NCBI GenBank assembly: GCA_033782935.1
Contig: JAWQEG010000166.1
Span: 3,128,001 to 3,192,000, forward strand
Source: Petrolisthes cinctipes
Lineage: Eukaryota; Arthropoda; Malacostraca; Decapoda; Porcellanidae
DNA length: 64,000 bases
Reading direction: 5' to 3'
Part shown: positions 1-14,387 of the stretch, one piece after another
Layout of the letters: every line of letters starts with the position of its first letter
How positions within the stretch are numbered: position 1 is the stretch's first letter
The notes under the pieces: model-generated
Databases searched by the model: none
Told to the model about the DNA's origin: nothing
What the model saw: the letters and a program-made list of their open reading frames with translations, nothing else
Position numbers and translations under genes: made by a program

Positions 1-3000
1 CATGCACATATTGACTTTGGGCACCAAAAATATCGATTTTCAGCATGTTTTGGGCCTGAATTTTGAAAATACTCTAACACGGAGTAGGCATGTACAGATA
101 CCTTTTGGGACCTCTAAATATCGAATTTTCGGTTGTTTTGGGACTGAATTTGAGATATCGATTTTTTGGCACCTAAAATGTCGATTTTTAGCATGTTTTT
201 AGCCTATATTTTGAAAATATTCTAGCACTGTGTTTGCATGTACAGATTGCTTCTGGGACCCCAAAATATTGAATTTTCGGGTGTTTTGAGCTTGAATTTG
301 AGATATAAACGGGTACAAAAGATACATGCACATATTGACTTTGGGCATCTAAAATATCGATTTTCAGCATGTTTTGGGCCTGTATTTTGAAAATACTCTA
401 ACACAGAGTAGGCATGTATAGATTGCTTCAGGGACCCCAAAATATTGAATTTTCGGGTGTTTTGAGCATGAATTTGAGATATAAACGGGTACTGAAGATG
501 CATGCACATATCGACTTTTGTGCACCTAAAAGATCGATTTTCAGTATGTTTTGAGCATGTATTTTGAAAATACTCTAACACGGAGTAGGCATGTACAGAT
601 CGCTTCTGGGACCCCAAAATATCGAATTTTTGGGTGTTTAGGGCCAGAATTTGAGATATAAACGGGTACTGAAGATGCATGCACATATCGACTTTTGTGC
701 ACCTAAAAGATCGATTTTCAGTATGTTTTGAGCATGTATTTTGAAAATACTCTAACACGGAGTAGGCATTTACAGATCGCTTCTGGGACCCCTAAATATC
801 GAATTTTCGGGTGTTTTGGGACTGAATTTGAGATATCGACTTTTTGGCACCTAAAAGATCGATATTTAGCATGTTTTTAGCCTGTATTTTGAAAATATTC
901 TAGCACTGAATAGGCATGTACAGATTGCTTCTGGGATCCCAAAATATTGAATTTTCGGGTGTTTTGAGCCTGAATTTGAGATATAAACGGGTACAGAAGA
1001 TACATGCACTTTGGGCACCAAAAATATCGATTTTCAGCATGTTTTGGGTTTGTAATTTGAAAACACTCTAACACTGAGTAGGCATGTACAGATTGCATCT
1101 GGGACCCCAAAATATTGAATTTTCGGGTATTTTGAGCCTGAATTTGAGATATAAACGGGTACTGAAGATGCATGCACATATCGACTTCTGTGCACCTAAA
1201 AGATCGATTTTCAGTATGTTTTGAGCATGTATTTTGAAAATACTCTAACACGGAGTAGGCATGTACAGATCGCTTCTGGGACCCCTAAATATCGATTTTT
1301 CGGGTGTTTTGGGACTGAATTTGAGATATCGACTTTTTGGCACCTAAGAGATCGATATTTAGCATGTTTTTAGCCTATATTTTGAAAATATTCTAGCACT
1401 GCACAGATTGCTTCTGGGACCCCAAAATATTGAATTTTCGGGTGTTTTGAGCCTGAATTTGAGATATAAACGGGTACAGAAGATACATGCACATATCGAC
1501 TTTGGGCACCAAAAATATCGATTTTCAGCATGTTTTGGGCCTGAATTTTGAAAATACTCTAACACGGAGTAGGCATGTACAGATACCTTTTGGGACCTCT
1601 AAATATCGAATTTTCGGGTGTTTTGGGACTGAATTTGAGATATCGATTTTTTGGCACCTAAAATGTCGATTTTTAGCATGTTTTTAGCCTATATTTTGAA
1701 AATATTCTAGCACTGTGTAGGCATGTACAGATTGCTTCTGGGACCCCAAAATATTGAATTTTCGGGTGTTTTGAGCCTGAATTTGAGATATAAACGGGTA
1801 CATAAGATACATGCACATATTGACTTTGGGCATCTAAAATATAGATTTTCAGCATGTTTTGGGCCTGTATTTTGAAAATACTCTAACACAGAGTAGGCAT
1901 GTATAGATTGCTTCTGGGACCCAAAAATATTGAATTTTCGGGTGTTTTGAGCCTGAATTTGAGATATAAACGGGTACTGAAGATGCATGCACATATCGAC
2001 TTTTGTGCACCTAAAAGATCGATTTTCAGTATGTTTTGAGCATGTATTTTGAAAATACTCTAACACGGAGTAGGCATGTACAGATCGCTTTTGGGACCCC
2101 TAAATATCGATTTTTCGGGTGTTTTGGGACTGAATTTGAGATATCGACTTTTTGGCACCTAAAAGATCGATTTTTAGCATGTTTTTAGCCTATATTTTGA
2201 AAATATTCTTGCACTGTACAGATTGCTTCTGGGAACCCAAAATATTGAATTTTCGGGTGTTTTGAGCCTGAATTTGAGATATAAACGGGTACAGAAGATA
2301 CATGCACATATTGACTTTGGGCACCAAAAATATCGATTTTCAGCATGTTTTGGGCCTGAATTTTGAAAATACTCTAACACGGAGTAGGCTTGTACAGATC
2401 GCTTCTGGGACCCCATAATATCGAATTTTCGGGTGTTTAGGGCCAGAATTTGAGATATAAACGGGTACTGAAGATGCATGCACATATCGACTTTTGTGCA
2501 CCTAAAAGATCGATTTTCAGTATGTTTTGAGCATGTATTTTGAAAATACTCTAACACGGAGTAGGCATGTACAGATACCTTTTGGGACCTCAAAATATCG
2601 AATTTTCGGGTGTTTTGGGACTGAATTTGAGATATCGATTTTTTGGCACCTAAAATGTCGATTTTTAGCATGTTTTTAGCCTATATTTTGAAAATATTCT
2701 AGCACTGTGTAGGCATGTACAGATTGCTTTTGGGACCCCAGAATATTGAATTTTCGGGTGTTTTGGGACTGAATTTGAGATATCGACTTTTTGGCACCTA
2801 AAAGATCGATTTTTAGCATGTTTTTAGCCTATATTTTGAAAATATTCTAGCACTGTACAGATTGCTTCTGGGACCCCAAAATATTGAATTTTCGAGTGTT
2901 TTGAGCCTGAATTTGAGATATAAACGGGTACAGAAGATACATGCACATATTGACTTTGGGCACCAAAAATATCGATTTTCAGCATGTTTTGGGCCTGAAT

Positions 3001-3520
3001 TTTGAAAATACTCTAACACGGAGTAGGCATGTACAGATACCTTTTGGGACCTCTAAATATCGAATTTTCGGGTGTTTTGGGACTGAATTTGAGATATCGA
3101 TTTTTTGGCACCTAAAATATCGATTTTTAGCATGTTTTTAGCCTATATTTTGAAAATATTCTAGCACTGTGTAGGCATGTACAGATTGCTTCTGGGACCC
3201 CAGAATATTGAATTTTCGGGTGTTTTGAGCTTGAATTTGAGATATAAACGGGTACAAAAGATACATGCACATATTGACTTTGGGCATCTAAAATATCGAT
3301 TTTCAGCATGTTTTGGGCCTGTATTTTGAAAATACTCTAACACAGAGTAGGCATGTATAGATTGCTTCTGGGACCCCAAAATATTGAATTTTCGGGTGTT
3401 TTGAGCCTGAATTTGAGATATAAACGGGTACTGAAGATGCATGCACATATCGACTTTTGTGCACCTAAAAGATCGATTTTCAGTATGTTTTGAGCATGTA
3501 TTTTGAAAATACTCTAACAC
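1..3520 (+). repeat. Segmental copy 1 of the left super-repeat (partner ~5061-8412)
   Basis: The offset to the partner is about 5060 bp at the start, 5069 bp after an 8-bp deletion in this copy near 1009, and 4892 bp after about 2.1 kb because the partner lacks one 177-bp monomer. Shared private variants include CACTGCACAGATTG near 1398 and 6467, GTAGGCTTGTACAG near 2387 and 7278, and GGGTTTGTAATTTGAAAACAC near 1046 and 6115. The offset jumps show single-monomer and small-indel turnover after the segment was copied. Confidence 0.8.
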
Positions 3521-4442
3521 GGAGTAGGCATGTACAGATCGCTTCTGGGACCCCTAAATATCGAATTTTCGGTTGTTTTGGGACTGTATTTGAGATATCG
3601 ACTTTTTGGCACCTAAAAGATCGATTTTTAGCATGTTTTTAGCCTATATTTTGAAAATATTCTTGCACTGTACAGATTGCTTCTGGGACCCCAAAATATT
3701 GAATTTTCGGGTGTTTTGAGCCTGAATTTGAGATATAAACGGGTACAGAAGATACATGCACATATCGACTTTGGGCACCAAAAATATCGATTTTCAGCAT
3801 GTTTTGGGCCTGAATTTTGAAAATACTCTAACACGGAGTAGGCATGTACAGATACCTTTTGGGACCTCTAAATATCGAATTTTCGGGTGTTTTGGGACTG
3901 AATTTGAGATATCGATTTTTTGGCACCTAAAATGTCGATTTTTAGCATGTTTTTAGCCTATATTTTGAAAATATTCTAGCACTGTGTAGGCATGTACAGA
4001 TTGCTTCTGGGACCCCAAAATATTGAATTTTCGGGTGTTTTGAGCCTGAATTTGAGATATAAACGGGTACATAAGATACATGCACATATTGACTTTGGGC
4101 ATCTAAAATATCGATTTTCAGCATGTTTTGGGCCTGTATTTTGAAAATACTCTAACACAGAGTAGGCATGTATAGATTGCTTCTGGGACCCCAAAATATT
4201 GAATTTTCGGGTGTTTTGAGCCTGAATTTGAGATATAAACGGGTACTGAAGATGCATGCACATAGCGACTTTTGTGCACCTAAAAGATCGATTTTCAGTA
4301 TGTTTTGAGCATGTATTTTGAAAATACTCTAACACGGAGTAGGCATGTACAGATCGCTTCTGGGACCCCTAAATATCGAATTTTCGGTTGTTTTGGGACT
4401 GTATTTGAGATATCGACTTTTTGGCACCTAAAAGATCGATTT
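2790..4442 (+). repeat. Tandem pair of 815-bp units
   Basis: Landmarks at 2813, 2941, 3127 and 3161 recur at 3628, 3756, 3942 and 3976, each exactly 815 bp later. The unit is a 491-bp trimer plus a 324-bp dimer. The same arrangement appears at 7705/8520, 7833/8648, 8019/8834 and 8053/8868, so it was carried along in the larger super-repeat. Confidence 0.8.
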
Positions 4443-5060
4443 TTAGCATGTTTTTAGCCTATATTTTGAAAATATTCTTGCACTGTACAGATTGCTTCTG
4501 GGACCCCAAAATATTGAATTTTCGGGTGTTTTGAGCCTGAATTTGAGATATAAACGGGTACAGAAGATACATGCACATATTGACTTTGGGCACCAAAAAT
4601 ATCGATTTTCAGCATGTTTTGGGCCTGAATTTTGAAAATACTCTAACACGGAGTAGGCATGTACAGATCGCTTCTGGGACCCCATAATATCGAATTTTCG
4701 GGTGTTTAGGGCCAGAATTTGAGATATAAACGGGTACTGAAGATGCATGCACATATCGACTTTTGTGCACCTAAAAGATCGATTTTCAGTATGTTTTGAG
4801 CATGTATTTTGAAAATACTCTAACACGGAGTAGGCATGTACAGATCGCTTCTGGGACCCCTAAATATCGAATTTTCGGGTGTTTTGGGACTGAATTTGAG
4901 ATATCGACTTTTTGGCACCTAAAAGATCGATTTTTAGCATGTTTTTAGCCTATATTTTGAAAATATTCTAGCACTGTACAGATTGCTTCTGGGACCCCAA
5001 AATATTGAATTTTCGGGTGTTTTGAGCCTGAATTTGAGATATAAACGGGTACAGAAGATA

Positions 5061-8000
5061 CATGCACATATTGACTTTGGGCACCAAAAATATCGATTTT
5101 CAGCATGTTTTGGGCCTGAATTTTGAAAATACTCTAACACGGAGTAGGCATGTACAGATACCTTTTGGGACCTCTAAATATCGAATTTTCGGGTGTTTTG
5201 GGACTGAATTTGAGATATCGATTTTTTGGCACCTAAAATGTCGATTTTTAGCATGTTTTTAGCCTATATTTTGAAAATATTCTAGCACTGTGTAGGCATG
5301 TACAGATTGCTTCTGGGACCCCAGAATATTGAATTTTCGGGTGTTTTGAGCTTGAATTTGAGATATAAACGGGTACTGAAGATGCATGCACATATCGACT
5401 TTTGTGCACCTAAAAGATCGATTTTCAGTATGTTTTGAGCATGTATTTTGAAAATACTCTAACACGGAGTAGGCATGTACAGATCGCTTCTGGGACCCCA
5501 AAATATCGAATTTTTGGGTGTTTAGGGCCAGAATTTGAGATATAAACGGGTACTGAAGATGCATGCACATATCGACTTTTGTGCACCTAAAAGATCGATT
5601 TTCAGTATGTTTTGAGCATGTATTTTGAAAATACTCTAACACGGAGTAGGCATGTACAGATCGCTTCTGGGACCCCAAAATATCGAATTTTTGGGTGTTT
5701 AGGGCCAGAATTTGAGATATAAACGGGTACTGAAGATGCATGCACATATCGACTTTTGTGCACCTAAAAGATCGATTTTCAGTATGTTTTGAGCATGTAT
5801 TTTGAAAATACTCTAACACGGAGTAGGCATTTACAGATCGCTTCTGGGACCCCTAAATATCGAATTTTCGGGTGTTTTGGGACTGAATTTGAGATATCGA
5901 CTTTTTGGCACCTAAAAGATCGATATTTAGCATGTTTTTAGCCTGTATTTTGAAAATATTCTAGCACTGAGTAGGCATGTACAGATTGCTTCTGGGATCC
6001 CAAAATATTGAATTTTCGGGTGTTTTGAGCCTGAATTTGAGATATAAACGGGTACAGAAAATACATGCACATATTGACTTTGGGCATCTAAAATATCGAT
6101 TTTCAGCATGTTTTGGGTTTGTAATTTGAAAACACTCTAACACTGAGTAGGCATGTACAGATTGCATCTGGGACCCCAAAATATTGAATTTTCGGGTATT
6201 TTGAGCCTGAATTTGAGATATAAACGGGTACTGAAGATGCATGCACATATCGACTTCTGTGCACCTAAAAGATCGATTTTCAGTATGTTTTGAGCATGTA
6301 TTTTGAAAATACTCTAATACGGAGTAGGCATGTACAGATCGCTTCTGGGACCCCTAAATATCGATTTTTCGGGTGTTTTGGGACTGAATTTGAGATATCG
6401 ACTTTTTGGCACCTAAGAGATCGATATTTAGCATGTTTTTAGCCTATATTTTGAAAATATTCTAGCACTGCACAGATTGCTTCTGGGACCCCAAAATATT
6501 GAATTTTCGGGTGTTTTGAGCCTGAATTTGAGATATAAACGGGTACAGAAGATACATGCACATATCGACTTTGGGCACCAAAAATATCGATTTTCAGCAT
6601 GTTTTGGGCCTGAATTTTGAAAATACTCTAACACGGAGTAGGCATGTACAGATACCTTTTGGGACCTCTAAATATCGAATTTTCGGGTGTTTTGGGACTG
6701 AATTTGAGATATCGATTTTTTGGCACCTAAAATGTCGATTTTTAGCATGTTTTTAGCCTATATTTTGAAAATATTCTAGCACTGTGTAGGCATGTACAGA
6801 TTGCTTCTGGGACCCCAAAATATTGAATTTTCGGGTGTTTTGAGCATGAATTTGAGATATAAACGGGTACATAAGATACATGCACATATTGACTTTGGGC
6901 ATCTAAAATATCGATTTTCAGCATGTTTTGGGCCTGTATTTTGAAAATACTCTAACACAGAGTAGGCATGTACAGATCGCTTCTGGGACCCCTAAATATC
7001 GAATTTTCGCGTGTTTTGGGACTGAATTTGAGATATCGACTTTTTGGCACCTAAAAGATCGATTTTTAGCATGTTTTTAGCCTATATTTTGAAAATATTC
7101 TTGCACTGTACAGATTGCTTCTGGGAACCCAAAATATTGAATTTTCGGGTGTTTTGAGCCTGAATTTGAGATATAAACGGGTACAGAAGATACATGCACA
7201 TATTGACTTTGGGCACCAAAAATATCGATTTTCAGCATGTTTTGGGCCTGAATTTTGAAAATACTCTAACACGGAGTAGGCTTGTACAGATCGCTTCTGG
7301 GACCCCATAATATCGAATTTTCGGGTGTTTAGGGCCAGAATTTGAGATATAAACGGGTACTGAAGATGCATGCACATATCGACTTTTGTGCACCTAAAAG
7401 ATCGATTTTCAGTATGTTTTGAGCATGTATTTTGAAAATACTCTAACACGGAGTAGGCATGTACAGATACCTTTTGGGACCTCAAAATATCGAATTTTCG
7501 GGTGTTTTGGGACTGAATTTGAGATATCGATTTTCTGGCACCTAAAATGTCGATTTTTAGCATGTTTTTAGCCTATATTTTGAAAATATTCTATCACTTT
7601 GTAGGCATGTACAGATTGCTTCTGGGACCCCAGAATATTGAATTTTCGGGTGTTTTGGGACTGAATTTGAGATATCGACTTTTTGGCACCTAAAAGATCG
7701 ATTTTTAGCATGTTTTTAGCCTATATTTTGAAAATATTCTAGCACTGTACAGATTGCTTCTGGGACCCCAAAATATTGAATTTTCGGGTGTTTTGAGCCT
7801 GAATTTGAGATATAAACGGGTACAGAAGATACATGCACATATTGACTTTGGGCACCAAAAATATCGATTTTCAGCATGTTTTGGGCCTGAATTTTGAAAA
7901 TACTCTAACACGGAGTAGGCATGTACAGATACCTTTTGGGACCTCTAAATATCGAATTTTCGGGTGTTTTGGGACTGAATTTGAGATATCGATTTTTTGG

Positions 8001-8412
8001 CACCTAAAATGTCGATTTTTAGCATGTTTTTAGCCTATATTTTGAAAATATTCTAGCACTGTGTAGGCATGTACAGATTGCTTCTGGGACCCCAGAATAT
8101 TGAATTTTCGGGTGTTTTGAGCTTGAATTTGAGATATAAACGGGTACAAAAGATACATGCACATATTGACTTTGGGCATCTAAAATATCGATTTTCAGCA
8201 TGTTTTGGGCCTGTATTTTGAAAATACTCTAACACAGAGTAGGCATGTACAGATTGCTTCTGGGACCCCAAAATATTGAATTTTCGGGTGTTTTGAGCCT
8301 GAATTTGAGATATAAACGGGTACTGAAGATGCATGCACATATCGACTTTTGTGCACCTAAAAGATCGATTTTCAGTATGTTTTGAGCATGTATTTTGAAA
8401 ATACTCTAACAC
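5061..8412 (+). repeat. Segmental copy 2 of the left super-repeat (partner ~1-3520)
   Basis: This copy matches copy 1 in monomer order and private variants, with two larger differences. It has extra B monomers at 5298-5828, where three 177-bp monomers follow each other, and it lacks one 177-bp monomer near 6.96 kb. Both differences are whole-monomer changes, as expected from unequal exchange in register. Confidence 0.8.
5475..5828 (+). repeat. Perfect tandem duplication of one 177-bp B monomer
   Basis: Monomers 5475-5651 and 5652-5828 read identically except at the very end, where the next start is CATTTACAG rather than CATGTACAG. Both carry the private variant CGAATTTTTGGGTG. The equivalent place in copy 1 (near 600-760) has this monomer once, so the duplication followed the segmental copying event. 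Confidence 0.85.
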
Positions 8413-9330
8413 GGAGTAGGCATGTACAGATCGCTTCTGGGACCCCTAAATATCGAATTTTCGGTTGTTTTGGGACTGTATTTGAGATATCGACTTTTTG
8501 GCACCTAAAAGATCGAGTTTTAGCATGTTTTTAGCCTATATTTTGAAAATATTCTTGCACTGTACAGATTGCTTCTGGGACCCCAAAATATTGAATTTTC
8601 GGGTGTTTTGAGCCTGAATTTGAGATATAAACGGGTACAGAAGATACATGCACATATTGACTTTGGGCACCAAAAATATCGATTTTCAGCATGTTTTGGG
8701 CCTGAATTTTGAAAATACTCTAACACGGAGTAGGCATGTACAGATACCTTTTGGGAACTCTAAATATCGAATTTTCGGGTGTTTTGGGACTGAATTTGAG
8801 ATATCGATTTTTTGGCACCTAAAATGTCGATTTTTAGCATGTTTTTAGCCTATATTTTGAAAATATTCTAGCACTGTGTAGGCATGTACAGATTGCTTCT
8901 GGGACCCCAGAATATTGAATTTTCGGGTGTTTTGAGCTTGAATTTGAGATATAAACGGGTACAAAAGATACATGCACATATTGACTTTGGGCATCTAAAA
9001 TATCGATTTTCAGCATGTTTTGGGCCTGTATTTTGAAAATACTCTAACACAGAGTAGGCATGTATAGATTGCTTCTGGGACCCCAAAATATTGAATTTTC
9101 GGGTGTTTTGAGCCTGAATTTGAGATATAAACGGGTACTGAAGATGCATGCACATATCGACTTTTGTGCACCTAAAAGATCGATCTTCAGTATGTTTTGA
9201 GCATGTATTTTGAAAATACTCTAACACGGAGTAGGCATGTACAGATCGCTTCTGGGACCCCTAAATATCGAATTTTCGGGTGTTTTGGGACTGAATTTGA
9301 GATATCGACTTTTTGGCACCTAAAAGATCG
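7690..9330 (+). repeat. Second tandem pair of 815-bp units
   Basis: Landmarks at 7705, 7833, 8019 and 8053 recur 815 bp later. This is the super-repeat partner of the pair at 2.8-4.4 kb. Small differences, for example GAACTCT at 8756 in place of GACCTCT, are private point changes. Confidence 0.78.
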
Positions 9331-9350
9331 ATTTTTAGCATGTTTTTAGC

Positions 9351-9374
9351 CTATATTTAGAAAATAAAGGCATG
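9351..9374 (+). repeat. C monomer end with private 13-bp deletion, copy 1
   Basis: The usual C ending, 37 bases from CTATATTTT to GGCATG, is 24 bases here (CTATATTTAGAAAAT then AAAGGCATG). The nearby TTTTGAAAA dyad is changed to TTTAGAAAA. The same lesion recurs at about 14391, which marks the two places as copies of one ancestor. Confidence 0.75.
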
Positions 9375-12300
9375 TACAGATTGCTTCTGGGACCCCATAA
9401 TATAGAATTTTCGGGTGTTTTGAGCCTGAATTTGAGATATAAACGGGTACAGAAGATACATGCACATATTGACTTTTAGCATCTAAAATATCGATTTTCA
9501 GCATGTTTTGGGCCTGAATTTTGAAAATACTCTAACACGGAGTAGGCATGTACAGATACATTCTGGGACCTCTAAATATCGAATTTTCGGGTGTTTTGGG
9601 ACTGAATTTGAGATATCGATTTTTTGGCACCTAAAATGTCGATTTTTAGCATGTTTTTAGCCTATATTTTGAAAATATTCTAGCACTGTGTAGACATGTA
9701 CAGATTGCTTCTGGGACCCCAAAATATTGAATTTTCGGGTGTTTTGAGCCTGAATTTGAGATATAAACGGGTACTGAAGATGCATGCACATATCGACTTT
9801 TGTGCACCTAAAGGATCGATTTTCAGTATGTTTTGAGCATGTATTTTGAAAATACTCTAACACGGAGTAGGCATGTACAGATCGCTTCTGGGACCCCTAA
9901 ATATCAAATTTTCGGGTGTTTTGGGACTGAATTTGAGATATCGACTTTTTGGCACCTAAAAGATCGATTTTTAGCATGTTTTTAGCATATATTTTGAAAA
10001 TATTCTAGCACTGTACAGATTGCTTCTGGGACCCCAAAATATTGAATTTTCGGGGGTTTTGAGCCTGAATTTGAGATATAAACGGGTACAGAAGATACAT
10101 GCACATATTGACTTTGGGCACCAAAAATATAGATTTTCAGCATGTTTTGGGCCTGAATTTTGAAAATACTCTAACACGGAGTAGGCATGTACAGATCGCT
10201 TCTGGGACCCCTAAATATCGAATTTTCGGTTGTTTTGGGACTGAATTTGAGATATCGACTTTTTGGCACCTAAAAGATCGATTTTCAGCATGTTTTTAGC
10301 CTATATTTTGAAAATATTCTAGCACTGAGTAGGCATGTACAGATTGCTTCTGGGAACCCAAAATATTGAATTTTCGGGTGTTTTGAGCCTGAATTTGAGA
10401 TATAAACGGGTACAGAAGATACATGCACATATTGACTTTGGGCACCAAAAATATCGATTTTCAGCATGTTTTGGGCCTGAATTTTGAAAATACTCTATCA
10501 CGGAGTAGGCATGTACAGATCGCTTCTGGGACCCCAAAATATCGAATTTTCGGGTGTTTAGGGACAGAATTTGAGATATAAACGGGTACAGAAGATGCAT
10601 GCACATATCGACTTTTGGGCACCTAAAAGATCGATTTTCAGTATGTTTTTGGCCTGTATTTTGAAAATACTCTAACACGGAGTAAGCATGTACAGATACC
10701 TTCTGGGACCTCTAAATATCGAATTTTCGGGTGTTTTGGGACTGAATTTGAGATATCGATTTTTTGGCACCTAAAATGTCGATTTTTAGCATGTTTTTAG
10801 CCTATATTTTGAAAATATTCTAGCACTGTGTAGGCATGTACAGATTGCTTCTGGGACCCCAGAATATTGAATTTTCGGGTGTTTTGAGCTTGAATTTGAG
10901 ATATAAACGTGTACAAAAGATACATGCACATATTGACTTTGGGCATCTAAAATATCGATTTTCAGCATGTTTTGGGCCTGTATTTTGAAAATACTCTAAC
11001 ACAGAGTAGGCATGTATAGATTGCTTCTGGGACCCCAAAATATTGAATTTTCGGGTGTTTTGAGCCTGAATTTGAGATATAAACGGGTACTGAAGATGCA
11101 TGCACATATCGACTTTTGTGCACCTAAAAGATCGATTTTCAGTATGTTTTGAGCATGTATTTTGAAAATACTCTAACACGGAGTAGGCATGTACAGATCG
11201 CTTCTGGGACCCCTAAATATCGAATTTTCGGGTGTTTTGGGACTGAATTTGAGATATCGACTTTTTGGCACCTAAAAGATCGATTTTTAGCATGTTTTTA
11301 GCCTATATTTTGAAAATATTCTTGCACTGTACAGATTGCTTCTGGGACCCCAAAATATTGAATTTTCGGGTGTTTTGAGCCTGAATTTGAGATATAAACG
11401 GGTACAGAAGATACATGCACATATTGACTTTGGGCACCAAAAATATCGATTTTCAGCATGTTTTGGGCCTGAATTTTGAAAATACTCTAACACGGAGTAG
11501 GCATGTACAGATCGCTTCTGGGACCCCAAAATATCGAATTTTCGGGTGTTTAGGGGCAGAATTTGAGATATAAACGGGTACAGAAGATGCATGCACATAT
11601 CGACTTTTGGGCACCTAAAAGATCGATTTTCAGTATGTTTTTGGATTGTATTTTGAAATTACTCTAACACGGAGTAGGCATGTACAGATACCTTCTGGGA
11701 CCTCTAAATATCAAATTATCGGGTGTTTTGGGACTGAATTTGAGATATCGTTTTTTTGGCACCTAAAATGTCGATTTTTAGCATGTTTTTAGCCTATATT
11801 TTGAAAATATTCTAGCACTGTGTAGGCATGTACAGATCGCTTCTGGGACCCCTAAATATCAAATTTTCGGGTGTTTTGGGACTGAATTTGAGATATCGAC
11901 TTTTTGGCACCTAAAAGATCGATTTTTAGCATGTTTTTAGCCTATATTTTGAAAATATTCTAGCACTGTACAGATTGCTTCTGGGACCCCAAAATATTGA
12001 ATTTTCGGGGGTTTTGAGCCTGAATTTGAGATATAAACGGGTACAGAAGATACATGCACATATTGACTTTGGGCACCAAAAATATCGATTTTCAGCATGT
12101 TTTGGGCCTGAATTTTGAAAATACTCTAACACGGAGTAGGCATGTACAGATCGCTTCTGGGACCCCTAAATATCGAATTTTCGGTTGTTTTGGGACTGAA
12201 TTTGAGATATCGACTTTTTGGCACCTAAAAGATCGATTTTCAGCATGTTTTTAGCCTATATTTTGAAAATATTCTAGCACTGAGTAGGCATGTACAGATT

Positions 12301-12439
12301 GCTTCTGGGACCCCAAAATATTGAATTTTCGGGTGTTTTGAGCCTGAATTTGAGATATAAACGGGTACAGAAGATACATGCACATATTGACTTTGGGCAC
12401 CAAAAATATCGATTTTCAGCATGTTTTGGGCCTGAATTT

Positions 12440-13670
12440 TGAAAATACTCTAACACGGAGTAGGCATGTACAGATACCTTTTGGGACCTCTAAATATCGA
12501 ATTTTCGGGTGTTTTGGGACTGAATTTGAGATATCGATTTTTTGGCACCTAAATTGTCGATTTTTAGCATGTTTTTAGCCTATATTTTGAAAATATTCAA
12601 GCACTGTGTAGGCATGTACAGATTGCTTCTGGGACCCCAAAATATTGAATTTTCGGGTGTTTTGAGCCTGAATTTGAGATATAAACGGGTACATAAGATA
12701 CATGCACATATTGACTTTGGGCATCTAAAATATCGATTTTCAGCATGTTTTGGGCCTGTATTTTGAAAATACTCTAACACAGAGTAGGCATGTACAGATT
12801 GCTTCTGGGACCCCAAAATATTGAATTTTCGGGTGTTTTGAGCCTGAATTTGAGATATAAACGGGTACTGAAGATGCATGCACATATCGACTTTTGTGCA
12901 CCTAAAAGATCGATTTTCAGTATGTTTTGAGCATGTATTTTGAAAATACTCTAACACGGAGTAGACATGTACAGATCGCTTCTGGGACCCCTAAATATCG
13001 AATTTTCGGGTGTTTTGGGACTGAATTTGAGATATCGACTTTTTGGCACCTAAAAGATCGATTTTTAGCATGTTTTTAGCCTATATTTTGAAAATATTCT
13101 TGCACTGTACAGATTGCTTCTGGGACCCCAAAATATTGAATTTTCGGGTGTTTTGAGCCTGAATTTGAGATATAAACGGGTACAGAAGATACATGCACAT
13201 ATTGACTTTGGGCACCAAAAATATCGATTTTCAGCATGTTTTGGGCCTGAATTTTGAAAATACTCTAACACGGAGTAGGCATATACAGATCGCTTCTGGG
13301 ACCCCAAAATATCGAATTTTCGGGTGTTTAGGGCCAGAATTTGAGATATAAACGGGTACAGAAAATGCATGCACATATCGACTTTTGGGCACCTAAAAGA
13401 TCGATTTTCAGTATGTTTTTGGCCTGTATTTTGAAATTACTCTAACACGGAGTAGGCATGTACAGATACCTTCTGGGACCCCTAAATATCGAATTTTCGG
13501 GTGTTTTGGGACTGAATTTGAGATATCGACTTTTTGGCACCTAAAAGATCGATTTTTAGCATGTTTTTAGCCTATATTTTGAAAATATTTTAGCACTGTA
13601 CAGATTGCTTCTGGGACCCCAAAATATCGAATTTTCGGGTGTTTAGGGCCAGAATTTGAGATATAAACGG
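12440..13670 (+). repeat. Segmental copy (partner 15.70-16.93 kb, offset 3259 bp)
   Basis: Shared variants include CACCTAAATTGTCG near 12547 and 15806, TATTCAAGCACTG near 12594 and 15853, GTAGACATGTAC near 12961 and 16220, and GGCATATACAGATC near 13279 and 16538. The left limit is where the TACCTTTTGGG variant begins. The right limit is near a CAGAAG/CCGAAG difference. Confidence 0.82.
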
Positions 13671-14387
13671 GTACAGAAGATGCATGCACATATCGACTTT
13701 TGGGCACCTAAAAGATCGATTTTCAGTATGTTTTTGGCCTGTATTTTGAAAATACTCTAACACGGAGTAAGCATGTACAGATACCTTCTGGGACCTCTAA
13801 ATATCGAATTTTCGGGTGTTTTGGGACTGAATTTGAGATATCGATTTTTTGGCACCTAAAATGTCGATTTTTAGCATGTTTTTAGCCTATATTTTGAAAA
13901 TATTCTAGCACTGTGTAGGCATGTACAGATTGCTTCTGGGACCCCAAAATATTGAATTTTGGGGTGTTTTGAGCCTGAATTTGAGATATAAACGGGTACA
14001 GAAGATACATGCACATATTGACTTTGGGCATCTAAAATATCGATTTTCAGCATGTTTTGGGCCTGTATTTTGAAAATACTCTAACACTGAGTAGGCATGT
14101 ACAGATTGCTTCTGGGACCCCAAAATAATGAATTTTCGGGTGTTTTGAGCCTGAATTTGAGATATAAACGGGTACTGAAGATGCATGCACATATCGACTT
14201 TTGTGCACCTAAAAGATCGATTTTCAGTATGTTTTGAGCATGTATTTTGAAAATACTCTAACACGGAGTAGGCATGTACAGATCGCTTCTGGGACCCCTA
14301 AATATCGAATTTTCGGGTGTTTTGGGACTGAATTTGAGATATCGACTTTTTGGCACCTAAAAGATCGATTTTTAGCATGTTTTTAGC

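Larger units (their letters stand above)
1..9100 (+). repeat. Left irregular domain L1: 815-bp units and a ~5.06-kb super-repeat
   Basis: Monomer order here departs often from A-B-C. Many C monomers carry a further 10-bp deletion (CACTG joined directly to TACAGATT, e.g. 2211-2220), giving 491-bp trimers. Loss of one monomer gives 324-bp A-C dimers, and 491 + 324 makes the 815-bp unit seen in this domain. The segment 1-3.5 kb corresponds to about 5.06-8.4 kb. No gene, RNA or mobile element is visible. Short frames on both strands are repeat by-products. Confidence 0.85.

Noticed and set aside
2..202. Plus-strand 66-codon frames starting at CATGCACATA, repeated across the left domain
   Set aside because: These come from the A1-C junction and overlap minus-strand frames of the same repeat. 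Point changes remove them in the right domain without any sign of constraint.
222..758. Minus-strand open frames of 119-186 codons with a repeated 59-residue unit (also at 5259-5819, 45144-45680, 54840-55376, 62197-62733)
   Set aside because: They lie wholly in the satellite. 177 bp is 59 codons, so a frame open in one monomer stays open in the next, and it is broken at each 148-bp monomer. Their sizes track monomer number, and single-base indels and stops are tolerated. There is no start context, domain or codon bias to support a protein.
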